Positions 7,693 through 16,245 of a stretch of DNA of 39,573 bases are shown in pieces. The notes beneath the pieces are model-generated. The model searched no databases, was not told the origin of the DNA, and saw only the letters and a program-made list of their open reading frames with translations. This DNA is from Gemmatimonas sp. (GTDB taxonomy: Bacteria > Gemmatimonadota > Gemmatimonadetes > Gemmatimonadales > Gemmatimonadaceae), in contig JAAVWC010000029.1 in assembly GCA_023910675.1 (NCBI GenBank), positions 1 to 39,573 of the forward strand, read 5' to 3'. The translations under genes and the position numbers were made by a program. Every line of letters starts with the position of its first letter. Position 1 is the first letter of the stretch.

Positions 7693-9368
7693 GATCCCCG
7701 ATCGACCAGTTCCTCGAACAGTATTTTTTTCGTCATCCGGTGAATGCCACCTTCACCGGCATGCGCCTGCATGATCACGAACTGCCCGGCTGGTCCCGCG
7801 AGGCCCGCGACGACGAGCAGGATGAATTCGAAGCGATCACCATTGCGCTCGACGATACGTTCCCGGCGAGTGAGGATTGGTCATTGCTGGCGCAGGATCA
7901 CATGCACCTGGATGCGGAACTGGCGCGTGCGAGTCTCGACATTCGTCAGCTGGAGTTCGAGAGCAAGTTCTTCCATGACAAGAACCCTGCCCTCTGGACC
8001 GGCGAGGCCTTGTTCGGCGTGATCGCGCTCATGCTCCGCCCGCCCACGCCCGTCGAAGACGCGTTCGCCTCGATCGCGATGCGCCTGCACGACATGCCGC
8101 GCTTCCTGAGCGATATGCCGGAGGCGCTGACGGAGCCGATGCCTCCCCAGTGGGTGGCGCGTGCGATTCGCGAGTGTACCGTGGGCGCCGACCTGTTGCG
8201 AACCCAACTGGGCATGTGGCTGGACGCCCATGGCGTGGACGACGCCTCGCGTCTCTGGGTACTCGAAGCCGGGGAGACGGCGGCGGCGGCGCTCGATACG
8301 TCGGCCGCGTGGTTGCGAGCGCAGCCGGAGAATGGCAACGCGTTGATGTCGATCGGCAGCGACGCCTATGACATTCTGCTCAAGCGCGGCCACTTCTGTG
8401 ACGTCGACGCGGCGTCGCTGCTTCGCCGTGCGCAGGAAGAGCTGCCGGAGGCACAGCAGCGGTTTGAATCGCTGGCCATTGACGTGGCGGGGAGTCTTGA
8501 GGGCTTCGCCGAGGCACTCGCCGATGATCATCCTGACGAGGCCGGATATCTGTGGGCGTATCAGTCGCGGTGGGACGCGTGCCGCGAATTTGCCAGCGAT
8601 CACGACCTGGTGGAGTGGGGCGAGTGGCCGCTGCGGTACATCCCCATTCCGGCGTGGGCCGCCGAGTCGGCGCCGCAGCTGTATTTCCTGTTTTACCGTT
8701 CTCCTGCCCCGTACGAGATACGCGACGAGACGCTGTATCTGGTCACGCCGGTGGACGACACGGTGTCGGCCGCCGAACGTGAACGACGGCTCCGCCAGTG
8801 GAACCACAGTGCCATCACGCTCAACCATGTCGTGCATCACGGCGCTTTGGGGCACCATGTGCAGAACTGGCACGCCTGCAACCGCTCCACGTCGAAGATC
8901 GGCACGGTAGCGGCGGTGGACTGCGCGAGTCGCATCGGTCTCTTTCAGGGCGGTTCGATGGCGGAAGGCTGGGCCTGCTACGCGACGGAGCTGGCGGACG
9001 AGCTGGGCTTTCTTTCGCCGCTCGAACAGGCATCGGAACAGCAGAGCCGCGTGCGCCAGCTGGCACGCGCCATCGTGGATATCTCGCTGCACACGGGTGT
9101 CATGACGTTCGACGATGCCGTGGAGTTTTACGAAGCGGAGGTGGGGTTGCCGCACGCCGCGGCCACCGCGGAAGCGGTGAAGAATTCCATGTTTCCCGGA
9201 ACAGCCGTGATGTACTGGCTGGGCACCACGGGCATTCTGGCGCTGCGCGAGGCCGTACAGGCACGCGAAGGCGCGGCATTCTCCTACCGTACGTTCCACG
9301 ACGCCCTCCTGAGTCGCGGATCGATTCCCGTGTTGCTTGCTGCAAAGCTGATGCTGGCGGAATCGTGA
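7689..9368 (+). CDS. DUF885 family protein (metallopeptidase-like), altered active-site motif
   Basis: A 559-residue protein of the DUF885 family. Members usually carry a zinc-protease-like HExxxGHH motif and are suspected carboxypeptidases or esterases. Here the motif region is HHGALGHHVQ (383-392), preceded by NHVV: the histidines His383, His389 and His390 are kept, but the residue after the first His is His384 rather than Glu. The downstream EGW motif is present (Glu426 in MAEGWACYATE). The N-terminal segment resembles the helical start of the family (ATFTGMRLHDHELPGW), and no signal peptide is seen, so it is probably cytoplasmic. GTG start overlapping the previous stop (GTGA); its own stop overlaps the start of the binding-protein gene (TGATG). 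It may cleave a peptide or amide delivered by the linked transporter, or may have lost hydrolase activity. Confidence 0.85.
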   Translation: MRSPIDQFLEQYFFRHPVNATFTGMRLHDHELPGWSREARDDEQDEFEAITIALDDTFPASEDWSLLAQDHMHLDAELARASLDIRQLEFESKFFHDKNPALWTGEALFGVIALMLRPPTPVEDAFASIAMRLHDMPRFLSDMPEALTEPMPPQWVARAIRECTVGADLLRTQLGMWLDAHGVDDASRLWVLEAGETAAAALDTSAAWLRAQPENGNALMSIGSDAYDILLKRGHFCDVDAASLLRRAQEELPEAQQRFESLAIDVAGSLEGFAEALADDHPDEAGYLWAYQSRWDACREFASDHDLVEWGEWPLRYIPIPAWAAESAPQLYFLFYRSPAPYEIRDETLYLVTPVDDTVSAAERERRLRQWNHSAITLNHVVHHGALGHHVQNWHACNRSTSKIGTVAAVDCASRIGLFQGGSMAEGWACYATELADELGFLSPLEQASEQQSRVRQLARAIVDISLHTGVMTFDDAVEFYEAEVGLPHAAATAEAVKNSMFPGTAVMYWLGTTGILALREAVQAREGAAFSYRTFHDALLSRGSIPVLLAAKLMLAES

Positions 9369-10972
9369 TGCACCGCGCGGCCGTTGCGGGGCTCATGCTG
9401 ATTGCGGCTGTTGCCTGTGGTGGGGGCGATACGCCGCGTGCTGGTGGGGCGTCGAATGATCTGCTCATCGTGGGCTATGACCGTGAGCCCGATACGATGA
9501 ACCGCTACGCCACGCACATTCTCGAGGATATCGAATCGTGCGTGGTGGAAGGATTGGTGACCAACGACGCGCAGATGCGCATTGTGCCGGTGCTGGCCAG
9601 TGAGATCCCGACGATCGACAACGGCGGCGTGGTGCTGCGCCCGGACGGCGGCATGGACGTGACGTGGAAGTTACGGCCGGGTGTGACGTGGCACGATGGC
9701 ACGCCGCACACGTCGGCCGACGTGAAGTTCACCGTCGACGCCATCAACAAGGGCGACTGGAAGCCGGAGAGTGTGGACGGCTTCGACCGCATTTCGAGCG
9801 TCGACACGCCCGATTCCCTGACGGCAGTGGTGCACTACAAGGAAGTGTACGCGCCGTATCAGCTGCAGTTCGTACGCGGCACCCTGCCCCGCCACGTGCT
9901 CGAGGGGCGTGACCTCAACAGTGCCAACGACTACAACCGGGCTCCGCTGGGCACGGGTCCCTACCGCGTAAAGGAGTGGAAGACGGGCGAGTACATTCTG
10001 CTCGAAGCCGTGCCAACGTACTGGCGTACGCAGCGGGCGCCCAAGATCAGACAGCTCCTCTTTCGCTTTCTCACCAACACCACCACACGCATCAATCTCC
10101 TCAAGTCTGGAGAAGTGCACATGGTGGCGCTGGTCCCGTGGGACAAGGTCCGCGAACTGTCGCCCGTGCCCACCATCCGTCTGAACAAGGTCGTGGGCAA
10201 CGGCTATGAGCATGTCACGCTCAATCAGCGTCACTTTCCGGCGTTTGCCGACGTCCGTGTGCGGCAGGCGCTCGCACACGCCGTGGACAGAAATCTGCTG
10301 GTCAAGACCATTTTGGACGGTCAGGTAGAGGTGGTAAACGGCCCCATTCAGCCACTCTCTCCCGCCTACGAACCCAACGTCACGACGTACGCGTACGACA
10401 CCACGAAAGCCAACGCGCTGCTCGACGCCGCAGGATGGACGCGCGGTGCGAACGGCATGCGCAGCAGGAATGGCGCGCCGTTGGCGTTCACGCTCATTAC
10501 GCAGTCGGGATTTGCGATCCGAGAAAACGTGTCGCAGACGCTACAACAGTCGCTCAAGGCGATTGGCGTCGATATGCAGATACGGCTCCTGGATGGCACG
10601 TCCATCAGCAGCGTGTGGTTCAAGGGCGACTTCGACGCCATGCTCCACTGGTGGCAGATGGGCGCCGATCCGGAGCTGACGCTCTTCTTTGCGCGCGATC
10701 GCATGCCTCCCGCCGGCCGCAACATCAACTATCTCGATGATGCGGCCCTTACGTCCGTGCTGTACGAGAGTGATCGCACTGCCGACGTGGCCGCGCGCAT
10801 CACCTTGCTGAAGCGCGCGCAACAGCAGATCGCCGCACTCGTTCCGGAGATCGTGCTGTACAACACGGCCAAGATCGATGCGGTCCCCGCCACCTTGAAA
10901 GGCTTTACGGGAAACCCCACCAACGCCGGGCCGTTCTGGAACGTGCACGAGTGGGAGATTCTTCCGAAGTGA
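9368..10972 (+). CDS. ABC transporter substrate-binding lipoprotein, family 5 (DppA/OppA-like)
   Basis: A 534-residue extracellular solute-binding protein of family 5 (SBP_bac_5), which binds peptides, nickel or other small solutes and hands them to Dpp/Opp-type permeases. The N-terminal signal MHRAAVAGLMLIAAVAC has a lipobox (AVAC) followed by GGG, so it should be lipid-anchored. Family segments include VGYDREPDTMNRY near the mature N-terminus, LRPGVTWHDGTPHTSADVKFTVD, and the ALAHAVDRNLLV region in the C-terminal lobe. The reading frame is open upstream into the DUF885 gene, but the ATG at 9368 gives the signal peptide and overlaps the upstream stop, so it is the true start. Its stop overlaps the permease ATG. 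The ligand cannot be predicted from sequence. Confidence 0.92.
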   Translation: MHRAAVAGLMLIAAVACGGGDTPRAGGASNDLLIVGYDREPDTMNRYATHILEDIESCVVEGLVTNDAQMRIVPVLASEIPTIDNGGVVLRPDGGMDVTWKLRPGVTWHDGTPHTSADVKFTVDAINKGDWKPESVDGFDRISSVDTPDSLTAVVHYKEVYAPYQLQFVRGTLPRHVLEGRDLNSANDYNRAPLGTGPYRVKEWKTGEYILLEAVPTYWRTQRAPKIRQLLFRFLTNTTTRINLLKSGEVHMVALVPWDKVRELSPVPTIRLNKVVGNGYEHVTLNQRHFPAFADVRVRQALAHAVDRNLLVKTILDGQVEVVNGPIQPLSPAYEPNVTTYAYDTTKANALLDAAGWTRGANGMRSRNGAPLAFTLITQSGFAIRENVSQTLQQSLKAIGVDMQIRLLDGTSISSVWFKGDFDAMLHWWQMGADPELTLFFARDRMPPAGRNINYLDDAALTSVLYESDRTADVAARITLLKRAQQQIAALVPEIVLYNTAKIDAVPATLKGFTGNPTNAGPFWNVHEWEILPK

Positions 10973-11922
10973 TGCTTCGGCTGATCGCGCGGCGTGCCCT
11001 GCAGGGTGTGCCGCTGTTGCTCCTGATCTCGGCCGTCGTGTTCGCGCTGCTGCAGGCGGTTCCCGGTGGTCCGCTGGCGGCGTATCTCGAGAACCCCAAT
11101 GTGCGACCGGCCGATATCGAGCGGCTCCGTCGGGCGATGGGATTGGATGCGCCCGCTGGCGTGCAGTATGTGCGCTGGCTCTCGGCGTTCGTACGCGGCG
11201 ACTGGGGCTACAGCTATGCCGACGGCAGGCCGGTCTTCGACCGCGTGCTCGAGCGGGTTCCTGCCACACTCGAGTTGGTTGGCGCCTCGACGGTGTTGGC
11301 GCTGCTGCTTTCACTGCCCGTTGGCATTGTCGCGGCTCTGCGTCGTCGCGCCGATCGGATCACCGGTGTGCTCGCGGTAGCCGGCATCTCGCTGCCTGTC
11401 TTCTGGTTCGGCCTGCTGCTGCAGCTGGTCTTTGCGAACCAACTGGGGTGGCTTCCCTCATCAGGACGACAGTCGTTCGGCGCCACCGGTATCTCCGACC
11501 GCCTCCTGCATCTCGTGCTTCCTGCGCTCCTGCTGGCCGGTGTGCAGGGAGCAGCCTGGTCCCGTTACTTGCGGCGCACCATGCGCGAGACCCTCGCGTT
11601 GCCGTTCATCGGGGCGGCGCGGCTTCGTGGCCTGCCGGAGTCGCGCCTCGTGCTCCGGCACGCACTTCCCAACGCGCTGGCGCCGTTCGTGACGGTGGTG
11701 CTCCTCGACGCGGCCATGCTCGTATCCGGTGCGGTCGTGACGGAAAGTGTGTTCGCGTGGCCCGGTGTGGGGAGCCTGTTCACCGAATCGCTGGTGAAGC
11801 GGGACTACCCGGTGCTCATGGCCTTCCTCATGTGCGGCGCCGTCGCGGTCATCCTGCTCAACCTGCTCGCAGATGTCGTCGTGCAGCGCCTCGATCCGCG
11901 CACCCGTGAGGGCGTGTCGTGA
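10972..11922 (+). CDS. ABC transporter permease, DppB/OppB-like
   Basis: A 316-residue inner-membrane permease of the BPD_transp_1 family, first permease of a peptide/opine/nickel-type importer. The start LIARRALQGVPLLLLISAVVFALLQAVPGGP is the usual DppB N-terminal helix. Six hydrophobic segments follow, and the EAA loop that contacts the ATPase is GAARLRGLPESRLVLRHALP near the C-terminal third, followed by the family ending VVTESVFAWPGVGSLF. ATG at 10972 overlaps the preceding TGA. The last four bases overlap the next permease start. It requires an ATPase partner that is not encoded nearby. Confidence 0.92.
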   Translation: MLRLIARRALQGVPLLLLISAVVFALLQAVPGGPLAAYLENPNVRPADIERLRRAMGLDAPAGVQYVRWLSAFVRGDWGYSYADGRPVFDRVLERVPATLELVGASTVLALLLSLPVGIVAALRRRADRITGVLAVAGISLPVFWFGLLLQLVFANQLGWLPSSGRQSFGATGISDRLLHLVLPALLLAGVQGAAWSRYLRRTMRETLALPFIGAARLRGLPESRLVLRHALPNALAPFVTVVLLDAAMLVSGAVVTESVFAWPGVGSLFTESLVKRDYPVLMAFLMCGAVAVILLNLLADVVVQRLDPRTREGVS

Positions 11923-12748
11923 ACGCCACGGTCCTGAGCGGTTCTGGGGCGCGGAGTGCCCGCCCATCGCTGGCGGCGTACTTTCTGCTCGCGCTGGTGG
12001 CCGGCGCGCTGCTCGCGCCGCTGATCGCTCCCTATGCGGCCGATGCGGTGGATCTCGCCAACCGGCGCGCCTCGCCGACCGGGGCGCACTGGTTTGGCAC
12101 CGATGAACTCGGACGCGATGTGCTCACGCGCGTGCTGCTCGGTGCGCGTGTGTCGCTCGCCATCGGCCTGCTGTCTGCGATAGCGAGTGCGGGTATTGGT
12201 GTGGTGATTGGTGGTACGGCCGGATATACCGGTCGCTGGGGCGGTGACCTGCTCATGCGCCTCACCGACGCCATGTTGTCGGTGCCGCGCCTGCCGTTAC
12301 TCATGCTTGCCGCGGCGGTGGTGCAGCCCGGCATCCCCACACTGATTGCGCTGGTCGCCTGCACCGGTTGGATGGAAACCGCACGGGTCGTGCGCGCCGA
12401 AGTGCAGTCGTTGGTGGCGCAGGATTTCGTGGATGCGGCCCGTGCGACCGGCGTGACATCGCTGCGCGTGCTATGGCGCCATGTGCTGCCCGCCGTGGTG
12501 CCGACCGCGTCGGTGGCCACCACGCTCTCCGTCGGTCGCGCGATTCTGCTGGAGAGCACCATGAGCTTCTTCGGCGTGGGCGTGCAGCCGCCGACGGCAA
12601 GTTGGGGCAACATGTTGTATCAGGCACAGACCACCATGAGCAGCGAGCCGTGGCTCGCCGTGTTCCCCGGTGTTTCATTTTTCTGACAGTGCTCGCCTGC
12701 AATGCCGTAGGTGACACTCTCGGTCGTCGTCCGTCACACTCTTCCTGA
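11919..12748 (+). CDS. ABC transporter permease, DppC/OppC-like, frameshifted near C-terminus
   Basis: Second permease of the importer. The unbroken frame runs 11919-12686 (255 residues) and covers the DppC N-terminus, the GTDELGRDVLTRVLLGARVSL motif region and the EAA loop (DAARATGVTSLRVLWRHVLP), but stops at WLAVFPGVSFF. The family normally continues PGxxIFLTVLxxNxxGDxLRxxLxPR. That continuation, FIFLTVLACNAVGDTLGRR, is present in the next frame and ends with TGA at 12746-12748, two bases before the following gene. One base therefore appears to be missing near 12668-12678, beside short T runs. Restored, the product would be 276 residues, a normal DppC length. It may be a sequencing or assembly error, or a real recent mutation that removes the last membrane helix. 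GTG start overlapping the previous stop. Confidence 0.85.
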
Positions 12749-12750
12749 TC

Positions 12751-13710
12751 ATGTCCATCAGCCTTCCGCTTCCGTTCTCCCCACAGCGCGTGGTCATCGG
12801 GGCCAATGCGCACGCTGAAATCGCCGAGCGGTTGCGGGCGGCACGTCCGGCCATCGAAGTGCGCGGTGCGCCGTTCATGCAGATCACGGTCGACGACCTG
12901 CAATGGGCGGATACCTACATTGGCTTCCGGCGTCCTCCGTCGGCGCGCCACATGGGATCGGTGCGCTGGGTGCACAGCACGGGTGCCGGTGTGGATGGCT
13001 GGCTTGGCCCCGGCCTCGACGAGTCACTGCTGTTGACGCGTTCACCGGAGTCGTTCGGCCCGATGATTGCCGAATGGGCGGTGGCCCGGATCTTCGCAAT
13101 TCAGCAGCAGCTGGTGTCGCTGCTCGATGCGCAACGCGAGCATCGCTGGGCGCCTCGCGATATCAGCATGGTGGCCGGCACCAAGGCGCTGCTGGTGGGC
13201 ACGGGAGACATCGGATCAGCTATTGCCCACAAGCTGACCGCGCTCGGCGTGACGGTAACCGGCGTTTCCCGGAGCGGTCAGGCGTCGCATGCGGCATTCC
13301 CTGCCGTGCACACGGTTGATCGCCTACCTGATCTGGTCGCTGACGCGGATTGGATCGTGCTCTCGATTCCCGATACCCCGTCAACACGCGGGCTCGTGTC
13401 GCGGGAAACTCTATCGCGTTGCCGCGGCGCCGTACTGCTGAACGCCGGCCGCGGCGCCGTGGTGGACGAAGCGGCCATTCCCGAGGCGCTCGATCAGGGG
13501 TGGCTGCGTGGCGCAGCACTCGACGTGTTTGCCACCGAGCCACTCCCGGCTGCCTCACCGCTGTGGAACGACCCGCGCATTCTGGTATCGCCGCATATCT
13601 CAGGCCTTACGACCGTCGCCGGTGCGGCCGACGGTTTTCTGGAGTGCGTGGCCTCACTCGAGCAGGGCGTGTTGCCCAAGTGGACCGTCGACCGCGCCCG
13701 CGGCTACTGA
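12751..13710 (+). CDS. D-2-hydroxyacid dehydrogenase (NAD(P)-binding)
   Basis: A 319-residue D-isomer-specific 2-hydroxyacid dehydrogenase, resembling the GhrA/phosphoglycerate-dehydrogenase-like group that reduces 2-oxo acids such as glyoxylate or hydroxypyruvate. The nucleotide-binding motif is GTGDIG (150-155). The catalytic residues are visible: Arg234 in NAGRGAVVDE, Glu263 in ATEPLP and His282 in SPHISG. The N-terminal catalytic half is shorter and more divergent, as usual. ATG at 12751 lies two bases after the stop codon of the frame-restored DppC, so it appears to be the last gene of the plus-strand operon. The gene downstream is convergent. The substrate is not known; together with the Gfo/Idh enzyme it suggests oxidation and reduction of an imported hydroxy- or keto-acid. 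Confidence 0.9.
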   Translation: MSISLPLPFSPQRVVIGANAHAEIAERLRAARPAIEVRGAPFMQITVDDLQWADTYIGFRRPPSARHMGSVRWVHSTGAGVDGWLGPGLDESLLLTRSPESFGPMIAEWAVARIFAIQQQLVSLLDAQREHRWAPRDISMVAGTKALLVGTGDIGSAIAHKLTALGVTVTGVSRSGQASHAAFPAVHTVDRLPDLVADADWIVLSIPDTPSTRGLVSRETLSRCRGAVLLNAGRGAVVDEAAIPEALDQGWLRGAALDVFATEPLPAASPLWNDPRILVSPHISGLTTVAGAADGFLECVASLEQGVLPKWTVDRARGY

Positions 13711-13739
13711 TCGTCTGTGGCGCGGTACCGAGCATGGCG

Positions 13740-14723
13740 TCACTTCCTGGGTGGCGCCCCGTTCGGTGATCGGGAGAGCTCGACTTCGGCGGCAATGGTG
13801 CCGAACGCGCCCCATTGGCCTCCCTCGACGATCCGCCGGAAGAGTGCTTCGGCGTCTGGGCGCTTGCCGTTGTACCAGTACCAGTTGGCGACGCCGTACG
13901 CGGCGGAAGCGTCCTGCACGGACAGCTCACCGGTAGCACTGGCGATCAAGACGGAATCGGGGGGCAGCAGTCCCTTGTAGAGCAGCATGAGTTTGTGGTA
14001 CGCACCGTTCTCCACGATGCGCATATTGCGCCGAATGGGCTGCAGCACCTTTGCCGCTTCGGCGTTGCGACCGGCCCGACGCAACGCCATGTACAACCAA
14101 TGCGCCATGGAGACGCGACGATCGTCGTTGGTTGCGGCGTCGACTTCACGCTGCGCCACTTGTGCCGCTTCGCCCCAGCTTCCCTGCAGATAATGCGCGA
14201 GCGCGAGGTGATAGAGAATGTTCGACTTGAGCGTCCCGATTGGCGTGTTGGCCGCGTTGGGCTGGCCATCCGGCTCGACTTCGTCGGGCTTGTCGCGGGT
14301 GAGATCGTCAGCGCGCCGAAGGTCACGTATGGCCGCATCGAAGTCGCGCACGGAGATGTAGCGATGGCCGCGGTGGCGATACAGCCATGGGTTGTCGGGA
14401 TACAGCGCGATACCGCGCGTGTAGATCTCAATCGATTCGCGCAGTCGGCCCAGATATCCAAGGCGCCGCGCGTACCAGATGATCGAGTCGACGTTGGTTG
14501 GTGTGCGCACATACGCGCGTCGTGCGGTGGCCAGCTGCGCTTCGTACTTGGCGAGGACCGCCGGCGACAGCGGCAAGGCGCGAAGCGTGTCGCCGAGCAT
14601 GGAGAGCGCCTGAAAGCGCGGCACGGCGGGGACGCGCGTTGACTGAGCGCCAGCGGCTGATGCCGCCAGCAGCAGTACCGAGAGCGCAGCGCCCACCCGG
14701 GCGATAAATCGATGGCTGTACAC
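13740..14723 (-). CDS. Secreted TPR-like repeat protein
   Basis: About 327 residues if it starts at the GTG at 14723. That start gives a clean signal peptide (YSHRFIARVGAALSVLLLAASAAGA, cleavage before QS) and leaves 28 bases after tadA. The open frame continues to 14945, but that would lie inside tadA and is not believed. The mature part has repeated helical hairpins of tetratricopeptide type, for example RRLGYLGRLRESIEIYTRGIALYPDNPWLYRHRGHRYISVRDFDAAIRDLRRADDL, and again around LALAHYLQGSWGEAAQVAQREV and NWYWYNGKRPDAEALFRRIV. TPR domains hold protein partners; no catalytic motif is present. It is probably periplasmic and cotranscribed with tadA. No specific function can be named. The start is the least certain point. 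Confidence 0.75.
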   Translation of the reverse strand: MYSHRFIARVGAALSVLLLAASAAGAQSTRVPAVPRFQALSMLGDTLRALPLSPAVLAKYEAQLATARRAYVRTPTNVDSIIWYARRLGYLGRLRESIEIYTRGIALYPDNPWLYRHRGHRYISVRDFDAAIRDLRRADDLTRDKPDEVEPDGQPNAANTPIGTLKSNILYHLALAHYLQGSWGEAAQVAQREVDAATNDDRRVSMAHWLYMALRRAGRNAEAAKVLQPIRRNMRIVENGAYHKLMLLYKGLLPPDSVLIASATGELSVQDASAAYGVANWYWYNGKRPDAEALFRRIVEGGQWGAFGTIAAEVELSRSPNGAPPRK

Positions 14724-14751
14724 GGAGTCTTTCGTGGAGGGGGAAGACGAC

Positions 14752-15225
14752 TCAGCGTCGAACGGCAAAGAATTCTTTGAGCAACGCAGCGCACTCGGCT
14801 TCGCACACGCCACCGCGAACGGCCGGCGAATGATTGAGCCGCGGATGCCGCACAAGGTCGCCAACGCTTCCGCACATGCCGGCCTTGTCATCCCACGCGC
14901 CAAAGACAAGCGACCCGACCCGTGCGAGTACAATAGCACCCGCACACATGGCGCAGGGCTCGAGCGTTACGACCAGGGTACAGTCGAGCAGCGACCGATC
15001 GCCTCGCACCCGCGATGCCTCACGCATGGCGAGCAGCTCGGCGTGCGCCGTACCATCGTGATCGCGCAGCATACGGTTCTGTGCGCGCGCGAGTATATCT
15101 CCGCTGCCGGTATGCATCACGACAGCGCCAACAGGCACTTCGCTGGCGAGGGCCGCCTCGCGCGCCTGCTGCAGTGCGTCGTGCATGGCGCGCTCAATGA
15201 GCGGAGAAACCGGAGCCGTGGTCAT
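14752..15225 (-). CDS. tadA: tRNA-specific adenosine deaminase TadA
   Basis: A 157-residue zinc deaminase that converts wobble A34 of tRNA-Arg(ACG) to inosine. The cytidine/deoxycytidylate-deaminase fold is marked by His61-Ala-Glu63 (HAE, with the proton-shuttling Glu) and Pro90-Cys91-x-x-Cys94 (PCAMC, zinc ligands), with ALASEVPVGAVV in the N-terminal half. The later segments GAWDDKAGMCGSVGDL and NHSPAVRGGVCEAECAALLKEFF match TadA rather than riboflavin or cytidine deaminases. Length is normal. It is followed by the secreted TPR-like gene on the same strand and preceded, with 33 bases between, by the amidohydrolase-like lipoprotein gene. Confidence 0.95.
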   Translation of the reverse strand: MTTAPVSPLIERAMHDALQQAREAALASEVPVGAVVMHTGSGDILARAQNRMLRDHDGTAHAELLAMREASRVRGDRSLLDCTLVVTLEPCAMCAGAIVLARVGSLVFGAWDDKAGMCGSVGDLVRHPRLNHSPAVRGGVCEAECAALLKEFFAVRR

Positions 15226-15258
15226 GCTTCAAAGATATCGCGCGGCGCCTGGACTGTC

Positions 15259-16245
15259 TCAGCCCGCTGGGGGACGCCAGCCGTAATGCACATCGAGATA
15301 CTGGAGCAATGCCGTCACGAGCGCAGAGGCAAAGGCTCCGCGAGCGGCCGCGGTATCACGGACGCCCGAGAGATTACACTCTATCTGGATCGCGTCGATG
15401 GCACCGCCTCCGGCCGACCCGTGTCGCTGGGTGTTGTAGCCGCCGTCGAAGTATTCCTGCCCGACGAGTGGGGCCGGATCGGACGGTGAAGGCACTGCCG
15501 GATAGCCGCGCGCGGCAATGAGCGCACCGAAGCTCTGGGGGCCACGCAGCAACGCGAGGCCGCGATTGCCAGCGTTCCTGGTGTCGGCAGCCAAACGCGC
15601 GACACTGGTGCGCCCCATGGCGGCCGTGATGTTCAGAATGTTGTCACTACTGCGCAGTTCCGAAGCGCTGAGCAAGTAGCCCAACTCGAGGCGCGGCACC
15701 GAATGCCCATGGCCGTGCAGATCGATGAGTATGCCGCGCGTCGCACGATGGACGACACCGGCTTTGGCCGAGTCGATGGCGGCGTGCCACCAGGTCCAGG
15801 TGTTCGTGAGCGCCGCCGTACCGCCCGTGGCTTCGGCGAGGTCGCGATTCCCGTCGAACTTCCGGCGGTGCAATTGATTCGTGAGCAGCGCGGGGCGCAG
15901 ACCGGTACGCACCCGGAAGGTGTCGACGATGGCGCGCGCCAGTTCCTGCGTGTTGAAATCGTTCACCGTGACACAGGCGCTGCAGCTTCGATCGGGAAGA
16001 GCCGACGGCGACTGCGTACCGCCATGCGGTGCCACGATCACCACGGGCGCGTCGCCGGGCACGAGTTCGACGTAGCCACTCGCATCGGTGTAGCGTTGCC
16101 CCGTGACGAGGGGCCCTACCGGGCCGGTGGGCGTGATCGTTGGCGGCGGTGGAGCCACGGGGGTCGTCCCCCCGCCACCCGCGTCGCCGCCACATGCCGT
16201 GAGGCCAAGAAGAACGAGTGCGGCAGTGGCCGCAGCCTTTCTCAC
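15259..16245 (-). CDS. Lipoprotein of the N-formylglutamate amidohydrolase-like family
   Basis: A 328-residue protein with a lipoprotein signal ([18 protein letters not shown], lipobox LTAC at 18) followed by a Gly/Pro-rich linker. The body resembles N-formylglutamate amidohydrolases: APHGG (probable metal-binding His), the [12 protein letters not shown] region, [10 protein letters not shown] with its NR pair, and DLHGHGH. Such enzymes hydrolyse an N-formyl or related amide bond with a metal. An exported lipid-anchored member would act in the periplasm or on the surface, so a substrate other than the cytoplasmic histidine-pathway intermediate is likely. The GTG start overlaps the clpB stop (GTGA), indicating translational coupling. 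The fold assignment is moderately sure; the substrate is unknown. Confidence 0.78.
   Translation of the reverse strand: MRKAAATAALVLLGLTACGGDAGGGGTTPVAPPPPTITPTGPVGPLVTGQRYTDASGYVELVPGDAPVVIVAPHGGTQSPSALPDRSCSACVTVNDFNTQELARAIVDTFRVRTGLRPALLTNQLHRRKFDGNRDLAEATGGTAALTNTWTWWHAAIDSAKAGVVHRATRGILIDLHGHGHSVPRLELGYLLSASELRSSDNILNITAAMGRTSVARLAADTRNAGNRGLALLRGPQSFGALIAARGYPAVPSPSDPAPLVGQEYFDGGYNTQRHGSAGGGAIDAIQIECNLSGVRDTAAARGAFASALVTALLQYLDVHYGWRPPAG

Noticed and set aside
7881..9299. Long minus-strand open frame (472 codons) opposite the DUF885 gene
   Set aside because: Its translation is Arg/His-rich low-information sequence, as expected from the antisense of G+C-rich coding DNA, while the plus strand has clear family motifs.
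8798..9367. Upstream extension of the substrate-binding protein frame to 8798
   Set aside because: It lies within the DUF885 gene in another frame and would bury the lipoprotein signal; ATG 9368 is the start.
12660..12690. Programmed ribosomal frameshift in the DppC gene
   Set aside because: No slippery heptamer with a downstream structure is evident; a lost base through mutation or sequencing error is simpler.
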